Numbered from the stretch's first letter, positions 32,922-43,987 are shown. The stretch is 64,000 nucleotides of DNA from Sabethes cyaneus (GCF_943734655.1 NC_071355.1:203978439-204042438); one strand, 5' to 3'. Numbers and translations: made by a program. Notes: generated from the letters alone by a model not told the origin.

Positions 32922-34204
32922 GTAAGTTGTATCACGAAATCGATTCCATATTTCAATCTAAATCAAGTTTAACCAAGATGGATATGACACCGTCGTTCCG
33001 ACCAACAAATATCAAATGAAACTGTTGCTAATCCCCGTTCTGGGGAACGAGTATGTTCCCAGAAACAAGGCACACGCATTTCAAATTCCTCCCCTTTCCA
33101 GCCAAGTTTCAAGTTTTGTCCTTCGGCGTTCAATTTATTTCCAGGTATTCCGTTTAATCCCGCGTCATCCGGCAAATCTACATCGCGGTAAATCTTAGAA
33201 AACTCTTTCCTCGTTCTGATCTTTCATCTGCTAGCATCGGCAGCATGTCGGCGGCAGGTCGCAATTTATTATTAATACTTGGCATTACGTGTGCCATTTC
33301 GGCTAAATTTCCTCGCTGACACGCACACGTGCAAGCGGACGTTTTTGAAGCAACCAACCAACCAACCAACGTACGGCGCAACAGAAGTAAGACGGCGGCG
33401 ATGCGCTCAAATCCTGTGCCTTGTTCGTTCCGAAAGCAAAGCGCGATAAATTCCCACCAACCCATAAATCACTCACGTATGTGTGAAAAAAAAATCGAGG
33501 CATTCTTCCACAAATGTAACCCTACCTGCCTACCCACACCCACCCGACAAGTTGGGAGGTCGGGAAACTTTTTCGCAAAACCGTACGATTACTTTCGGTT
33601 ATCTTGTTTCTTACACGTTCCAGCATGGTTTTCCACGGTGCTACCACTTTGTGTGAGCTGTTTCTCGAGCTCTACAAAGAAACTTTCAATCTCACTTGCT
33701 TATATTAATCTAATTTTCAACCACGTTGGGAGGGCGGAAAAAGTCGGCTTAAACCGACACCCGAAAACGGAAAAATCCGCTCATAAACACAAACACATGC
33801 ACACGTACCTACCTATCGCTATATCTATACACCGAGAAGGCGCCGCCGCCAGCAGAGTCATGGGCGGTGGAGAGTGGCAAAAAAGAACCACAATGAATTT
33901 ATGTTTCCGAGTTTTTCCTTGGTTTGCTGCCAACAAATTCCCCCCGCACAATGGCGGTAATTTGTACGTCGTACAAATAACGTCGCGTCGTCGTCGTCGT
34001 CGGGGTTGCGATGAAGAAAAGCGAACGCGCGGTGTGCGGTTTCGCGGGTTGTTTATTTCGGACAAACAAGTCGCAGCAACAGCGCACGAGAGGAGCTGTA
34101 GAGAGCGGGCAAATAATTTTGCGCTTATTCTAGGTGATGTTATAGTGTACCTTGGCGTGTATTGTACTGTTATTATATTTTTTTCGCTGATGAACACCAA
34201 AAAT
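32922..34204 (+). other. Beat-family intron, 5' part before the BEL insertion
   Basis: This is intronic DNA between the Beat exon and the retrotransposon. It contains a CGTCGT run near 33981-34000 and a CAACCAACCAACC run near 33350. A 350-codon open frame over 33329-34381 runs through it into the LTR and has no recognisable domain, so it is treated as chance. Confidence 0.6.
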
Positions 34205-34209
34205 GAAGT

Positions 34210-34793
34210 TGTCACCGGAGTGTCAACCCCTCGGATCGAACACACCGAACGCACTCCAGTAGCAACAGCCCTGATCGAGCGAAAGTGGGCTGTATCGAAT
34301 GCAAGTGACGGTAGGAGAATCGTAAACAAAGGAAAAAAGAAGATTGATCTTTACAACGTGAGACGCGAAATAAAAGTCTGATTAAAATTTCTTTAAAATA
34401 TCATTAAAAGTCAAAAGTTAATAGTTAAAAGTTTATAGTTTAAAGTTAGTAGATAAAATATTGTTACGGTGGCAAAAAAACTTACTTTCTAACAGTGAAT
34501 CTAAGGATCGTATGTCTACTTATGCCTATGATTAGTACGGAAGAAAGAATAGCTTGCTGATCTAAGTCTATGGTAAAGCTTATTAACAGTGGGCTCGTAC
34601 GTCAGCGAATAGAGAGGAAAAAGGACACTAAACGTAAGCAGACCTAGTTAACCTAAAAATTATCAAAAAACTATCTAAAACTTATGTACTACACAGGAAT
34701 TTAAAACGCTCGTTAAGCTTCGTACGAATAAACGACGTTGCAAATTTGGAAAGGCCAAATCACCCTCTTTGTTACCGTGTTCCGCAAGTAACA
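34210..34793 (+). repeat. 5' LTR of the BEL/Pao element
   Basis: The LTR is 584 bp, starting TGTCACC and ending GTAACA. It contains an AATAAA-like sequence (GAATAAACGACG) near 34725-34736, a possible polyadenylation signal. An ATG at 34769 near its 3' end is in frame with the polyprotein, but the start at 34817 is preferred. Confidence 0.95.
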
Positions 34794-34816
34794 AAATTTT
34801 TAAATTCGTTTATACG

Positions 34817-37800
34817 ATGTCGAGTTCAACTGGAAATGAAACCACCGCTACCAGTCAAGGTAAGAGCAAAGCTAGTTCTCTTCGAAATGCGGATGCGGCA
34901 GAAGTAAACCCCCCCGTTAATTCCGATAGTAATAAAGATACCCGTAACAACCCGAGCGTTAATAAAAAGAAAGGTTCGTCTGTCAAAGACTCTTCAAAGA
35001 CTCCCCGTAAGAGCCAAACTTCCCTCGCGAATAGCCAAACTTCCCTCGCGGTCGAAAACGTTGGTCAGAATTGTCGGACGTGTAACTCAATGGATAATAG
35101 CCGTATGGTACAGTGTGATAGCTGTGATGAATGGCATCATTACAGCTGTGTAGGTGTCGGTCAAGATATCGAAAATGAGCCGTGGTGTTGCGTGAAATGT
35201 GCGGAAAAGGCGAAGAAGAAGCGAAAGTCTAAGGTGACGAAGCTTGTGAAAGAGACGAAAGCAAAGGAAACGAGTAACGTACCATCATCATCGAAGAATC
35301 GTGAACCGGCAAAACAAAAATCCGCAAAATCCCAGAAGGCGGCTTCAGTGACTTCGGCAGCGTCGAAGAAATCCTCCCGGGAGCACCTGAAACTCCAACT
35401 ACAGAAACTCGCAGCAGAGCAGACACTGCTTGAAGAGAAGAAAAAACTGATCGAGAAGCAGTTTAGTGTACGCCAGGAGCTAGCAGATCTAGACGACGAA
35501 GATGAGTCGGGAGATGATGTAGTGGACGGCAACTCCAAAGTAAAGGAGTGGTTGAGCGATGAACGTGAACAGGGTGAGGAGAATGCTGAAGGTGAAGTAA
35601 GCGATGAGTACGTCGATGAAGATACTGGCGATGATTCTACGGACGATGATGAGTGCGATGCGTGTGATTTCGTTCCCCAAAATCGATCCACGCCGAGGGC
35701 TATAAACGCTAGTCAGCAAAGAGGAACGAGCAGCAATCCGTTAAACGGTAGCCTAACGCGAAATCAACTCGCTGCTCGCCAGGTCGTCGCAAAGGATTTA
35801 CCCATGTTTACAGGTCATCCTGAGGAGTGGCCAATGTTTTTTTCCACCTTCGAAAGCACAACGCGTATGTGCGGGTATACGGACGACGAGAACATGCTTC
35901 GTTTGAGAAACTGCCTGAAGGGAGACGCGCTTGCTACAGTGCGTAGTTTTCTGCTACATCCGTCAACAGTGCGTAGGGCGATAGATGCACTTAAGCTGCG
36001 ATTTGGACAGCCGCAGTTCATTATACAGTCATTGAAGGACAAAGTCTTAGCTATGCCACCACTTAGAGCCGACTCGATGAATAAGTTGATCGATTTTGCG
36101 CTGGCAGTGCAGAATCTTGCTGTTACGATCGACGCATGCGGGAGGAAGGAATACCTGCGAGACGTTTCGTTACTGGGCGACATAGTTGGGAAGCTTCCCG
36201 CTTCGATGAAGCTAGAATGGGCGAGACACACCAGGTGTTTGCGGAGGGTTAATCTGGTGGCCTTCAGTGAGTGGATCTATGCCATAGCGGAAGATGCCTC
36301 CCTAGTTTCTGAGCCGCGTAGACAACAGGAGCCTGACCAGAACCAGGAGCCCCGCAAGAAGTCGAAGGCCTTTGTAAACACACACGCTGAGCAGTCTTCT
36401 AGCAAAGGGCAAGCATCGAACGTATCTACGACGACTGGAGCCAGGAAAGCAAACCAAAACAGCTGCATTGCTTGCAAAGGAGCTTGCGTGTCACTCGCGA
36501 AATGTAAACGCTTCTTGGAACTCTCTTACGATGGACGGTGGGCGACAATACGCGAGGCAAGAGCGTGTCGCAAGTGCCTGAAACAGCACAAAGGTGGATG
36601 CGAATCGAGGGATTGTAAGGTAAATGGCTGCACCTTCAAGCACCATCCCTTATTGCATAAGGAACTGAGCGTCAACCCATTGCACGACGAACAAGCTTGC
36701 AATGCACACTTGTCTGGGTCGAGTACAACCCTATTCCGTTACGTGCCCATTGTAGCGTATGGGAACGGAGTAATGATGCACTGCTACGCCTTCCTGGATG
36801 ATGGATCCTCTCTGACGCTGATGGACCAGGAACTGGCAGATGAATTAAACCTTACGGGAGAGCCCCGGCCACTGTGCCTCAAGTGGACTGGAGGCACGCA
36901 CCGTTCAGAACCTGAATCCCGTAGTGTTAATATAGACGTCTCTGGGCTAAAGGGAAAGCGGTTTCATCTCGAGGATGTCCGCACTGTTAAAGAACTGCAG
37001 TTACCGCCTCAAACACTAGACGTGAAACAGCTACAAGCTGAAAACCGCTACTTAGAAGGTGTTCCGGTTGAACCCTATTGTAATGTTCGACCACGTATCC
37101 TAATCGGAGTAAGGCACGCAAGCGCGACGCTCGTGAGGAAAAGCCGGGAAGGAAAACCGGGTCAACCAATCGCAATTAAAACCAACCTGGGTTGGACGAT
37201 CTACGGTGGCTTTCCGACGGACAAGCCAATGAATATGGTACACTATACGTGCCACGTTTGCAGCTGTGAGCACGGGGAGAAGGAAAATGACGACGGATTC
37301 GTAGAACGCGCTATGAAAGAGTATTTCTCTCTTGAGAATTTGGGTGTAACGCCGCGTTCTAGGCAGCTCCGTTCTAAGGATGATGAGCGGGCCATAGAGC
37401 TTCTACACGAGTTGACCGATCATGCAAATGGGAGGTTTGAAACAGGTTTGCTGTGGCGTTATAACGACGTGCGGATGCCGGATAGTAAGCCCATGGCTTT
37501 AAAACGGTTTCATAGCCTTGAACGGCGGATGGAAAAAAGCCCGGAGCTCGCACGGATGCTGAAGGAGAAGTTTGCGGATTACGTAGCGAAGGACTACGCT
37601 CGCAAACTGACCGAAGAGGAGCTGATGGAGGACCACGAACGTGTCTGGTATTTACCAGTCTTCCCAGTTACCAACCCTAATAAACCCGGAAAATTGAGAC
37701 TCGTCTGGGACGCAGCCGCAAAAACGAATGGAGTTTCGCTGAATTCCTGTCTCCTCGCTGGGCCTGATCTGCTCACGCCGCTGGTTACCGTCCTCTACAA

Positions 37801-40735
37801 GTTTCGCGAGTTCCGTTTCGCAATATGTGGTGACATTCGCGAAATGTTTCACCAAGTTGGCATACGTAGCGAGGATCAGCACAGTCAACGGTTCTTGTGG
37901 CGGGATACCGAGAAGAGCGAACCCAATGTTTACGTCATGCAGGTGATGACATTTGGAGCATGCTGTTCTCCAGCGAGCGCGCAGTTCATAAAGAACAAAA
38001 ACGCCGAAAGGTTCAGCAAACAGCACCCGGCAGCTACTAAGGCAATCGTACATTGTACTTACGTCGACGACATGTTGTGCAGTACAGAAACAGAGCAGGA
38101 TGCGATCGAGTTAGCAAAAGCAGTCTGGTACGTGCACAACCAAGGTGGGTTCGAAATTCGAAATTGGATGTCCAACTCCGTCGCCGTTCTGTCGGCACTT
38201 TGCAGTAACTCGGGAGAGGAGAAAAGCCTTGATCTATCGTCTGATCTAGCAACAGAGAAGGTACTGGGCATGTGGTGGTGCACCAAAACAGATTGCTTCA
38301 CCTACAAGATCAACTGGGATAGACTGGGAAGAGACCTGCTGGAGGGTGCCCGCTGTCCTACGAAGCGAGAAGTGCTCCGCATCATGATGACCATCTACGA
38401 TCCACTAGGTTTGATTGCCCACTATCTCATGTATCTCAAAGTACTGATGCAGGAGATCTGGCGAACGGGTGCAGGTTGGGATGACAACGTCGATCAACAA
38501 TGCTACGAAAAGTGGCAAACGTGGCTGAAATTCCTTCCAGAGATCGAACACTTGAAGATCCCACGCTGCTACAGACTTCAAACGAGGATTACATCTCAGA
38601 TGGAGGTACAGTTGCATACCTTCGTGGATGCAAGCGAAAATGGTATGGCGGCGGTAGTATATCTTCGGTTCGTAGAAAACGGTGCGGTCGAATGTTCACT
38701 CGTGGCAGCGAAGAGCCGTGTAGCCCCCCTCAAATATTTAACCATTCCTCGATTGGAGCTTGAAGCAGCACGCATTGGTGCTAGACTATCCGTTTCTGTT
38801 CTTCAAGGATTATCCATAGAGATCTCAAAGCGTTTCTATTGGTCAGACTCCAGAAATGTACTCTCCTGGATACGGGCTGATCACCGCAAGTACAGCGCAT
38901 TCGTGGCAGCAAGGGTCAGCGATATTCTGGACCTAACAAACGTTATCGAATGGAGGTGGGTTCCAACGAGGTGGAATGTCGCGGACGAGGGTACGAAATG
39001 GCACTGTCGTCCATCGCTAACGGGTAACAGCAGGTGGTTCAAGGGACCTGAATTTCTTTGGCAAGGAGAAGAGGAGTGGCCGGTAATACCAGGTAAAATA
39101 GCAGAACCTACAGAGGAGCTGCGTGCACATGTCAACGTGCACATTGAAACGACAAGCGAGGCAATACCTGCGACTAACTTCTGTACTTGGAGGAGATTAG
39201 TTCGAGCGACCGTATACGTATTCCGGTTTATTAAAAACGCACGCCCGAAGAAGTTCGCCAAGATCAGTGGATGCCTCACTAGTGACGAAATCCGCCAGGC
39301 AGAAGCATTTCATCTTCGCATCGCGCAGCAGGATAAGTACTCAGAAGAATTGTCAATCTTACGCAGGAAGGACAACACAACATTTCCTAAACGAAGTCCG
39401 CTTTACAAACTGAGTCCGTATCTCGACGAACGTCAACTGCTTCGTATGCACGGTAGAACGGGAATGTGTAAATTTTTAACTCCAGATACTGCCAACCCAA
39501 TCATCCTTCCACGTGACCACCCGATTACGCTCCTCATCGTAGAAAGCTATCATCAAAAGTTTCACCATCAAAACCACGAGTCGGTGATTAACGAGGTTCG
39601 TCAAAGGTACTGCATCAGCCAACTGCGCAGAGTATACACCAAGGTCAGATCCGACTGTCAACGCTGTAAGTTGCGAGAAGCCCGTCCGCGACCCCCCGCG
39701 ATGGCAAATCTCCCGGTATGTAGGCTTGCAGCGTTCGTTCGTCCTTTCACGCACACCGGTATTGATTATTTTGGTCCCATGGAAGTGGCTATAGGGAGAC
39801 GGGTTGAGAAACGATGGGGGGTTCTTCTGACTTGCCTTACGATCCGTGCGGTTTACATAGATATAGCTAGCTCACTGTCAACAAGCTCATGCGTAATGGC
39901 GATACGCAACTTCATGGTGCGACGAGGCACACCAGCTGTTTTCTACAGCGACAGAGGAACCAACTTCGTTGGCTCCGAGCGAGAATTGAAGCAGGCATTG
40001 CTGGCCCTAGATCAGCACGAGATGGCGCAGGAGCTCGTGTCTTCGACTACTACCTGGCGTTTCAATCCACCGGCGTCTCCCCATATGGGAGGAAGTTGGG
40101 AACGGCTTATTCAATCTGTCAAACGTACCTTGTCAGAGTTTCGGTTGTCGCGTCGACCGACAGAGGAAGAGTTGAGGAACGCGTTGATTGAGGTTGAAGG
40201 CATTCTAAATGCAAGACCGCTGACTCACGTGCCCATAGAGGATGAGGCAGCCCCCGTCCTAACGCCTAATCACTGGTTGCTGGGATCGTCTGACGGTTTC
40301 AAACCCTGGACCGAGTTGGACGATAATTCAACTTTCTTGAGTCGTGGCTGGCATCTCTCTCAGCAAATGGCCAACTACTTCTGGAAGAGGTGGGTGCGAG
40401 AGTATCTGCCGGAAATCACCCGGCGATCCAAGTGGCATGAGAAGGTTCCGCCAATTAGGAGGAACGATATCGTGCTGATAGTGGATCCAGGTCTACCAAG
40501 GAACTGCTGGCCGAAAGGGCGCGTCATTGGAACGATAAACCGAGACGGACAAGTACGCACGGTTACAATCCAAACTTCGAAAGGCGTGTACGAGAGACCA
40601 GCGGTTAAGGTTGCGGTGCTTGATGTCAGAGGAAAGCAAGAGTTAGCAGACTCAGAGGCGGAGTCAGCAAACTGGGGGGGAGTGTCACCGGAGTGTCAAC
40701 CCCTCGGATCGAACACACCGAACGCACTCCAGTAG
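34817..40735 (+). CDS. BEL/Pao Gag-Pol polyprotein
   Basis: This intact ORF of 1972 aa starts MSSSTGNETT. Residues about 86-130 form a PHD-type zinc finger with Cys pairs, CDSCDEWHHYSC and WCCVKC. A Lys- and acidic-rich gag region follows, with a Cys/His-rich segment after residue 550. The aspartic protease has DDGSS near 661. The reverse transcriptase has YVDDM near 1082, RNase H has FVDASENG near 1269, and the integrase has an HH-CC finger (near 1580-1615) and DDE residues within GIDYFGP, YSDRGTN and GGSWERL (about 1648-1758). All domains needed for retrotransposition appear intact. The frame passes through the polypurine tract and stops 53 bp into the 3' LTR. An in-frame ATG at 34769 inside the LTR would add 16 residues; 34817 is chosen because it lies in the internal region. 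Confidence 0.92.
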   Translation: MSSSTGNETTATSQGKSKASSLRNADAAEVNPPVNSDSNKDTRNNPSVNKKKGSSVKDSSKTPRKSQTSLANSQTSLAVENVGQNCRTCNSMDNSRMVQCDSCDEWHHYSCVGVGQDIENEPWCCVKCAEKAKKKRKSKVTKLVKETKAKETSNVPSSSKNREPAKQKSAKSQKAASVTSAASKKSSREHLKLQLQKLAAEQTLLEEKKKLIEKQFSVRQELADLDDEDESGDDVVDGNSKVKEWLSDEREQGEENAEGEVSDEYVDEDTGDDSTDDDECDACDFVPQNRSTPRAINASQQRGTSSNPLNGSLTRNQLAARQVVAKDLPMFTGHPEEWPMFFSTFESTTRMCGYTDDENMLRLRNCLKGDALATVRSFLLHPSTVRRAIDALKLRFGQPQFIIQSLKDKVLAMPPLRADSMNKLIDFALAVQNLAVTIDACGRKEYLRDVSLLGDIVGKLPASMKLEWARHTRCLRRVNLVAFSEWIYAIAEDASLVSEPRRQQEPDQNQEPRKKSKAFVNTHAEQSSSKGQASNVSTTTGARKANQNSCIACKGACVSLAKCKRFLELSYDGRWATIREARACRKCLKQHKGGCESRDCKVNGCTFKHHPLLHKELSVNPLHDEQACNAHLSGSSTTLFRYVPIVAYGNGVMMHCYAFLDDGSSLTLMDQELADELNLTGEPRPLCLKWTGGTHRSEPESRSVNIDVSGLKGKRFHLEDVRTVKELQLPPQTLDVKQLQAENRYLEGVPVEPYCNVRPRILIGVRHASATLVRKSREGKPGQPIAIKTNLGWTIYGGFPTDKPMNMVHYTCHVCSCEHGEKENDDGFVERAMKEYFSLENLGVTPRSRQLRSKDDERAIELLHELTDHANGRFETGLLWRYNDVRMPDSKPMALKRFHSLERRMEKSPELARMLKEKFADYVAKDYARKLTEEELMEDHERVWYLPVFPVTNPNKPGKLRLVWDAAAKTNGVSLNSCLLAGPDLLTPLVTVLYKFREFRFAICGDIREMFHQVGIRSEDQHSQRFLWRDTEKSEPNVYVMQVMTFGACCSPASAQFIKNKNAERFSKQHPAATKAIVHCTYVDDMLCSTETEQDAIELAKAVWYVHNQGGFEIRNWMSNSVAVLSALCSNSGEEKSLDLSSDLATEKVLGMWWCTKTDCFTYKINWDRLGRDLLEGARCPTKREVLRIMMTIYDPLGLIAHYLMYLKVLMQEIWRTGAGWDDNVDQQCYEKWQTWLKFLPEIEHLKIPRCYRLQTRITSQMEVQLHTFVDASENGMAAVVYLRFVENGAVECSLVAAKSRVAPLKYLTIPRLELEAARIGARLSVSVLQGLSIEISKRFYWSDSRNVLSWIRADHRKYSAFVAARVSDILDLTNVIEWRWVPTRWNVADEGTKWHCRPSLTGNSRWFKGPEFLWQGEEEWPVIPGKIAEPTEELRAHVNVHIETTSEAIPATNFCTWRRLVRATVYVFRFIKNARPKKFAKISGCLTSDEIRQAEAFHLRIAQQDKYSEELSILRRKDNTTFPKRSPLYKLSPYLDERQLLRMHGRTGMCKFLTPDTANPIILPRDHPITLLIVESYHQKFHHQNHESVINEVRQRYCISQLRRVYTKVRSDCQRCKLREARPRPPAMANLPVCRLAAFVRPFTHTGIDYFGPMEVAIGRRVEKRWGVLLTCLTIRAVYIDIASSLSTSSCVMAIRNFMVRRGTPAVFYSDRGTNFVGSERELKQALLALDQHEMAQELVSSTTTWRFNPPASPHMGGSWERLIQSVKRTLSEFRLSRRPTEEELRNALIEVEGILNARPLTHVPIEDEAAPVLTPNHWLLGSSDGFKPWTELDDNSTFLSRGWHLSQQMANYFWKRWVREYLPEITRRSKWHEKVPPIRRNDIVLIVDPGLPRNCWPKGRVIGTINRDGQVRTVTIQTSKGVYERPAVKVAVLDVRGKQELADSEAESANWGGVSPECQPLGSNTPNALQ
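40674..40682 (+). other. Polypurine tract of the BEL/Pao element
   Basis: GGGGGGGAG lies directly before the 3' LTR start TGTCACC. This is the expected site for priming plus-strand DNA. It is also coding, reading GG within SANWGGVSPE. Confidence 0.85.
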
Positions 40736-41267
40736 CAACAGCCCTGATCGAGCGAAAGTGGGCTGTATCGAATGCAAGTGACGGTAGGAGAATCGTAAAC
40801 AAAGGAAAAAAGAAGATTGATCTTTACAACGTGAGACGCGAAATAAAAGTCTGATTAAAATTTCTTTAAAATATCATTAAAAGTCAAAAGTTAATAGTTA
40901 AAAGTTTATAGTTTAAAGTTAGTAGATAAAATATTGTTACGGTGGCAAAAAAAACTTACTTTCTAACAGTGAATCTAAGGATCGTATGTCTACTTATGCC
41001 TATGATTAGTACGGAAGAAAGAATAGCTTGCTGATCTAAGTCTATGGTAAAGCTTATTAACAGTGGGCTCGTACGTCAGCGAATAGAGAGGAAAAAGGAC
41101 ACTAAACGTAAGCAGACCTAGTTAACCTAAAAATTATCAAAAAACTATCTAAAACTTATGTACTACACAGGAATTTAAAACGCTCGTTAAGCTTCGTACG
41201 AATAAACGACGTTGCAAATTTGGAAAGGCCAAATCACCCTCTTTGTTACCGTGTTCCGCAAGTAACA
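40683..41267 (+). repeat. 3' LTR of the BEL/Pao element
   Basis: The LTR is 585 bp and identical to the 5' LTR except for one extra A in the run near 40947-40954. The polyprotein stop codon (40733-40735) lies inside it. Confidence 0.95.
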
Positions 41268-41272
41268 GAAGT

Positions 41273-42140
41273 CCTAAATGAAGTTAGACGTTTTCGTCGT
41301 GTGCATACATTTGCGGTACTGTGCTCTTCAATGTTTATTTGTTTGATGAAAGAATGTCCGGTATCTGTCAGAGCTTTGTTTGTTTTTTACAGACAGACTT
41401 CTCATTTATAGGTATCAACTTAACTCAAATAACACTTTCCAGCCGAGCTTTTAAAATACGAATGGCTTGAGAACGTTGAGGCAAATCGGGAGATTGTCCT
41501 TTCAACGTTTTGTGATGACCCCTGAGCCCTGGGGTACCTGGACATAAACAGAACCAGTGGCATCGATCTTGCAGAAGCATGTTTTGGCCTCGAAAAATCA
41601 AGTACTCGTAGCATGGTGAATTTATTTTCATGCAATTAATTTACTTGTCGTGAAAATACCGGCCGATTAGATTATATGCTCCGGGGCTTCCGAGTTACAT
41701 CATGAAGATGCATGCTATCGATACAAAACTAAGCATACGGCGTTGACAGAGCATATTTGGAGTCTAGTTATAGTGTGATAAAGCATGTACCTTCAAGCAC
41801 ATGAGTGCCTCGAAAAAGTTTCAGTAAAGGTTTAAAGTGCGAACCTGATCGGTTCTACTTAATCATGAATCCAAATCTGAGTCGAATCTTAAAGATGCAG
41901 AGGATTCCCTAGTCTTTAGTAGCAACAAGTATTGGACTAACATTCCTTCCCATCCCACCAGGACCCGCATTCGGACGTGGTCGGCGTCGGTATTGATCAG
42001 CATGCAGGGACCTGATAAGGTTGCACAATGAGAAACAGTGCGTTGTCCCAAGCATGCTTTTTCCAGCCATTATTTTGCAATTTTCATCGGTCCTGGTCAA
42101 TAACGGAGTAGCAACACACGGGCGGTATCCTATGCTTATG
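41273..42140 (+). other. Beat-family intron after the BEL element
   Basis: No gene or bounded repeat was recognised. The sequence appears to be pre-existing intron DNA resuming after the GAAGT duplication. Confidence 0.45.
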
Positions 42141-42495
42141 CTTATGCTAATCCAAATCTGAGTCAGATTCGGGGAAATTCGGGTCAAATTCAACTCTTAC
42201 TCAAATCTTACTTAAATCCTACGCAAATCATACCCAAATTTTACTCAAACCTTACTTAAATATTATTCAAATCTCACTTAAATCTTACGAATATCTTACT
42301 CAAATCTAACTCAAATCTTACTCAAATTCGTGTCAAATTTGACTCAAACCTTACTCAACTATTACTCACATCTTACTTAAATCTTACTAATATATCTTAC
42401 TCCAATCTAATTCAAATTTGACTCATAGCTGGCTTAAATTTTACGGAAATCATACTCAAATCTTACTCAAATCATACTCAAATCTTTTCATACCT
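42141..42495 (+). repeat. Degenerate ACTCAAATCTT satellite, block 1
   Basis: Units of about 10-12 bases such as TACTCAAATCTT and TACTTAAATCTT follow one another with much divergence. Blocks at 44086-44405 and 46725-47410 have the same unit and strand, so they look like one array broken by later insertions. Confidence 0.85.
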
Positions 42496-42594
42496 TAGGC
42501 CTCTGCGAATATTTTTTAAAGTTTTTGTCACCCCCCTCGCCCTTGTGGAATAAAAGTTATATTTTTTTTATAAATTAATTATTGTCTGTAGGCT

Positions 42595-43011
42595 ACACTC
42601 TTAAATGAGTTTGCCCGTAAATTGGTTGAATTTAGCTAAAACTTGGTTAAAACTGCTCTAAATGCCCTTAAAGTGTACAAACTCAGATTTTGAGTAGTTT
42701 TTCAACCAAAAAATTGGTAGTAGAAACTTGAAAGTGCCTTATTCGTCGCAAAGAATAATTCAATTATCGCTAGCAAGTAGCCAAAATTAGTTGAATTTTT
42801 TACCCAAAATTTGAGTTTGTACACTTTAACTCTTTTAAGGCCGTGGCAATTATATTGCCACCAACGAAAAATATTTGTTTTGCGTCTATAATGACATCAA
42901 TATAATAATAGAAGCAAAAAAAAATTTGCCACTGCCTTATAAATTTTGAGTAGTTTCAACCTAGCTTTAGCTAAATCCGACCTATTTACGGTTAGAATCA
43001 TTTAAGAGTGT
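42595..43011. mobile_element. MITE with ACACTCTTAAATGA ends (417 bp)
   Basis: The left end ACACTCTTAAATGA and right end TCATTTAAGAGTGT are exact inverted matches. The similarity continues inward for about 65 bp with mismatches, including TTTAGCTAAA. It has no coding capacity. The flanking duplication could not be settled. Confidence 0.7.
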
Positions 43012-43259
43012 GTACAGCGTAAAGTACATGAAAAATGAGTGTACCAGTGGAGTTAACGCTTCTAGCACGAAACAGAAATGGAAATTCGATCAATGGATTT
43101 TTTGAAAATCGGAAAAAAATTTGCTTTATTTTTTGTCATTCTTTTCGCAGGTTTTTGCATGGAAAATAATAATATGTATATGAAAAGCAGGAATAAATTT
43201 GGTATTAATGTAGAAACTTTAAGTAAAAATGCTTAGAATGCATTTTTTTGCTCGATTAA

Positions 43260-43987
43260 GGGGGCATAGTACTTTTTCAATTTAAAAAAATCGAAATTTT
43301 TTTTATTGATTATTTCGAAAGATTAACATTTTGACCATATGTGTTTCAAGTCATTTCGATGAAATCCAAAAATTGACAAAGTTACAGCTATTTGTACCGC
43401 GCATGTCTGGAGCGATTACACAGCGAATAAAAACTTCAACGTCGTTTTTCTCGAAACCAGGTTTTGATAGTCGGTACCATAAATAACTCAAGAACGGCTC
43501 AAGCAATTCTCATGATTCTTTTTTTGTTTCAAAGCCAACAAAATTATCTAGTGTTTGACCCATCCTTTTATCGATATTACAATTTTTGTATTTTTTAGAA
43601 ATGTTTAAAGTCAATTTTTTCGACTAAAAACCTTACTTTTAAGTTTGAATGTCCGCCAATTTGTTATGCGTTCGAATTTAAAAAAAAGGATGGGTCAAAC
43701 ACGAGATAATTTAATATACTTTCATGTCGTTTTGGAATTTTTCAATTCGGATAAGCCCCCCAGCGCCAATCCATGGTACCGCAATTCATGTTTTTTTCGA
43801 ATGATCATGTTCAAGGAGCCGTAGGGGAGAGGGGAAGAGGTTCACATATGCAAACAAAATTGTAAATATTAGTATAAAGTGCAATGTTTAGAATGCAAAA
43901 AACCCGAATAGATTCGCTTTTCGCGTTATCGAGAAAAAAATATTTGAAATAAGGCAAAAAATATGGTGTAAAAAGTACTATGCCCCC
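43260..43987. mobile_element. piggyBac-type MITE (728 bp)
   Basis: The ends GGGGGCATAGTACTTTTT and AAAAAGTACTATGCCCCC are perfect 18-bp inverted repeats. TTAA lies immediately outside both (43256-43259 and 43988-43991), the target duplication typical of piggyBac. There is no transposase frame. Confidence 0.8.

Larger units (their letters stand above)
34210..41267 (+). mobile_element. BEL/Pao LTR retrotransposon, complete (7.06 kb)
   Basis: LTRs of 584 and 585 bp begin TGTCACCGGAG and end AAGTAACA. They differ only by one A in a poly-A run, so insertion was recent. The 5-bp duplication GAAGT flanks the element (34205-34209 and 41268-41272), the usual length for BEL/Pao. A single uninterrupted ORF fills the interior, and a G-rich polypurine tract sits next to the 3' LTR. 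The element lies in the same orientation as the Beat gene, within its 19.7-kb intron. No canonical TGG-type primer binding site follows the 5' LTR. Confidence 0.95.

Noticed and set aside
33329..34381. 350-codon + strand open frame before and into the 5' LTR
   Set aside because: It has no recognisable domain, lies in the Beat intron, has simple-sequence runs, and crosses the boundary of a young retrotransposon, so it cannot be an old gene.
35161..35691. 176-codon minus-strand frame, Ser/Phe-rich
   Set aside because: It is the antisense shadow of the acidic and Lys-rich part of the BEL Gag.
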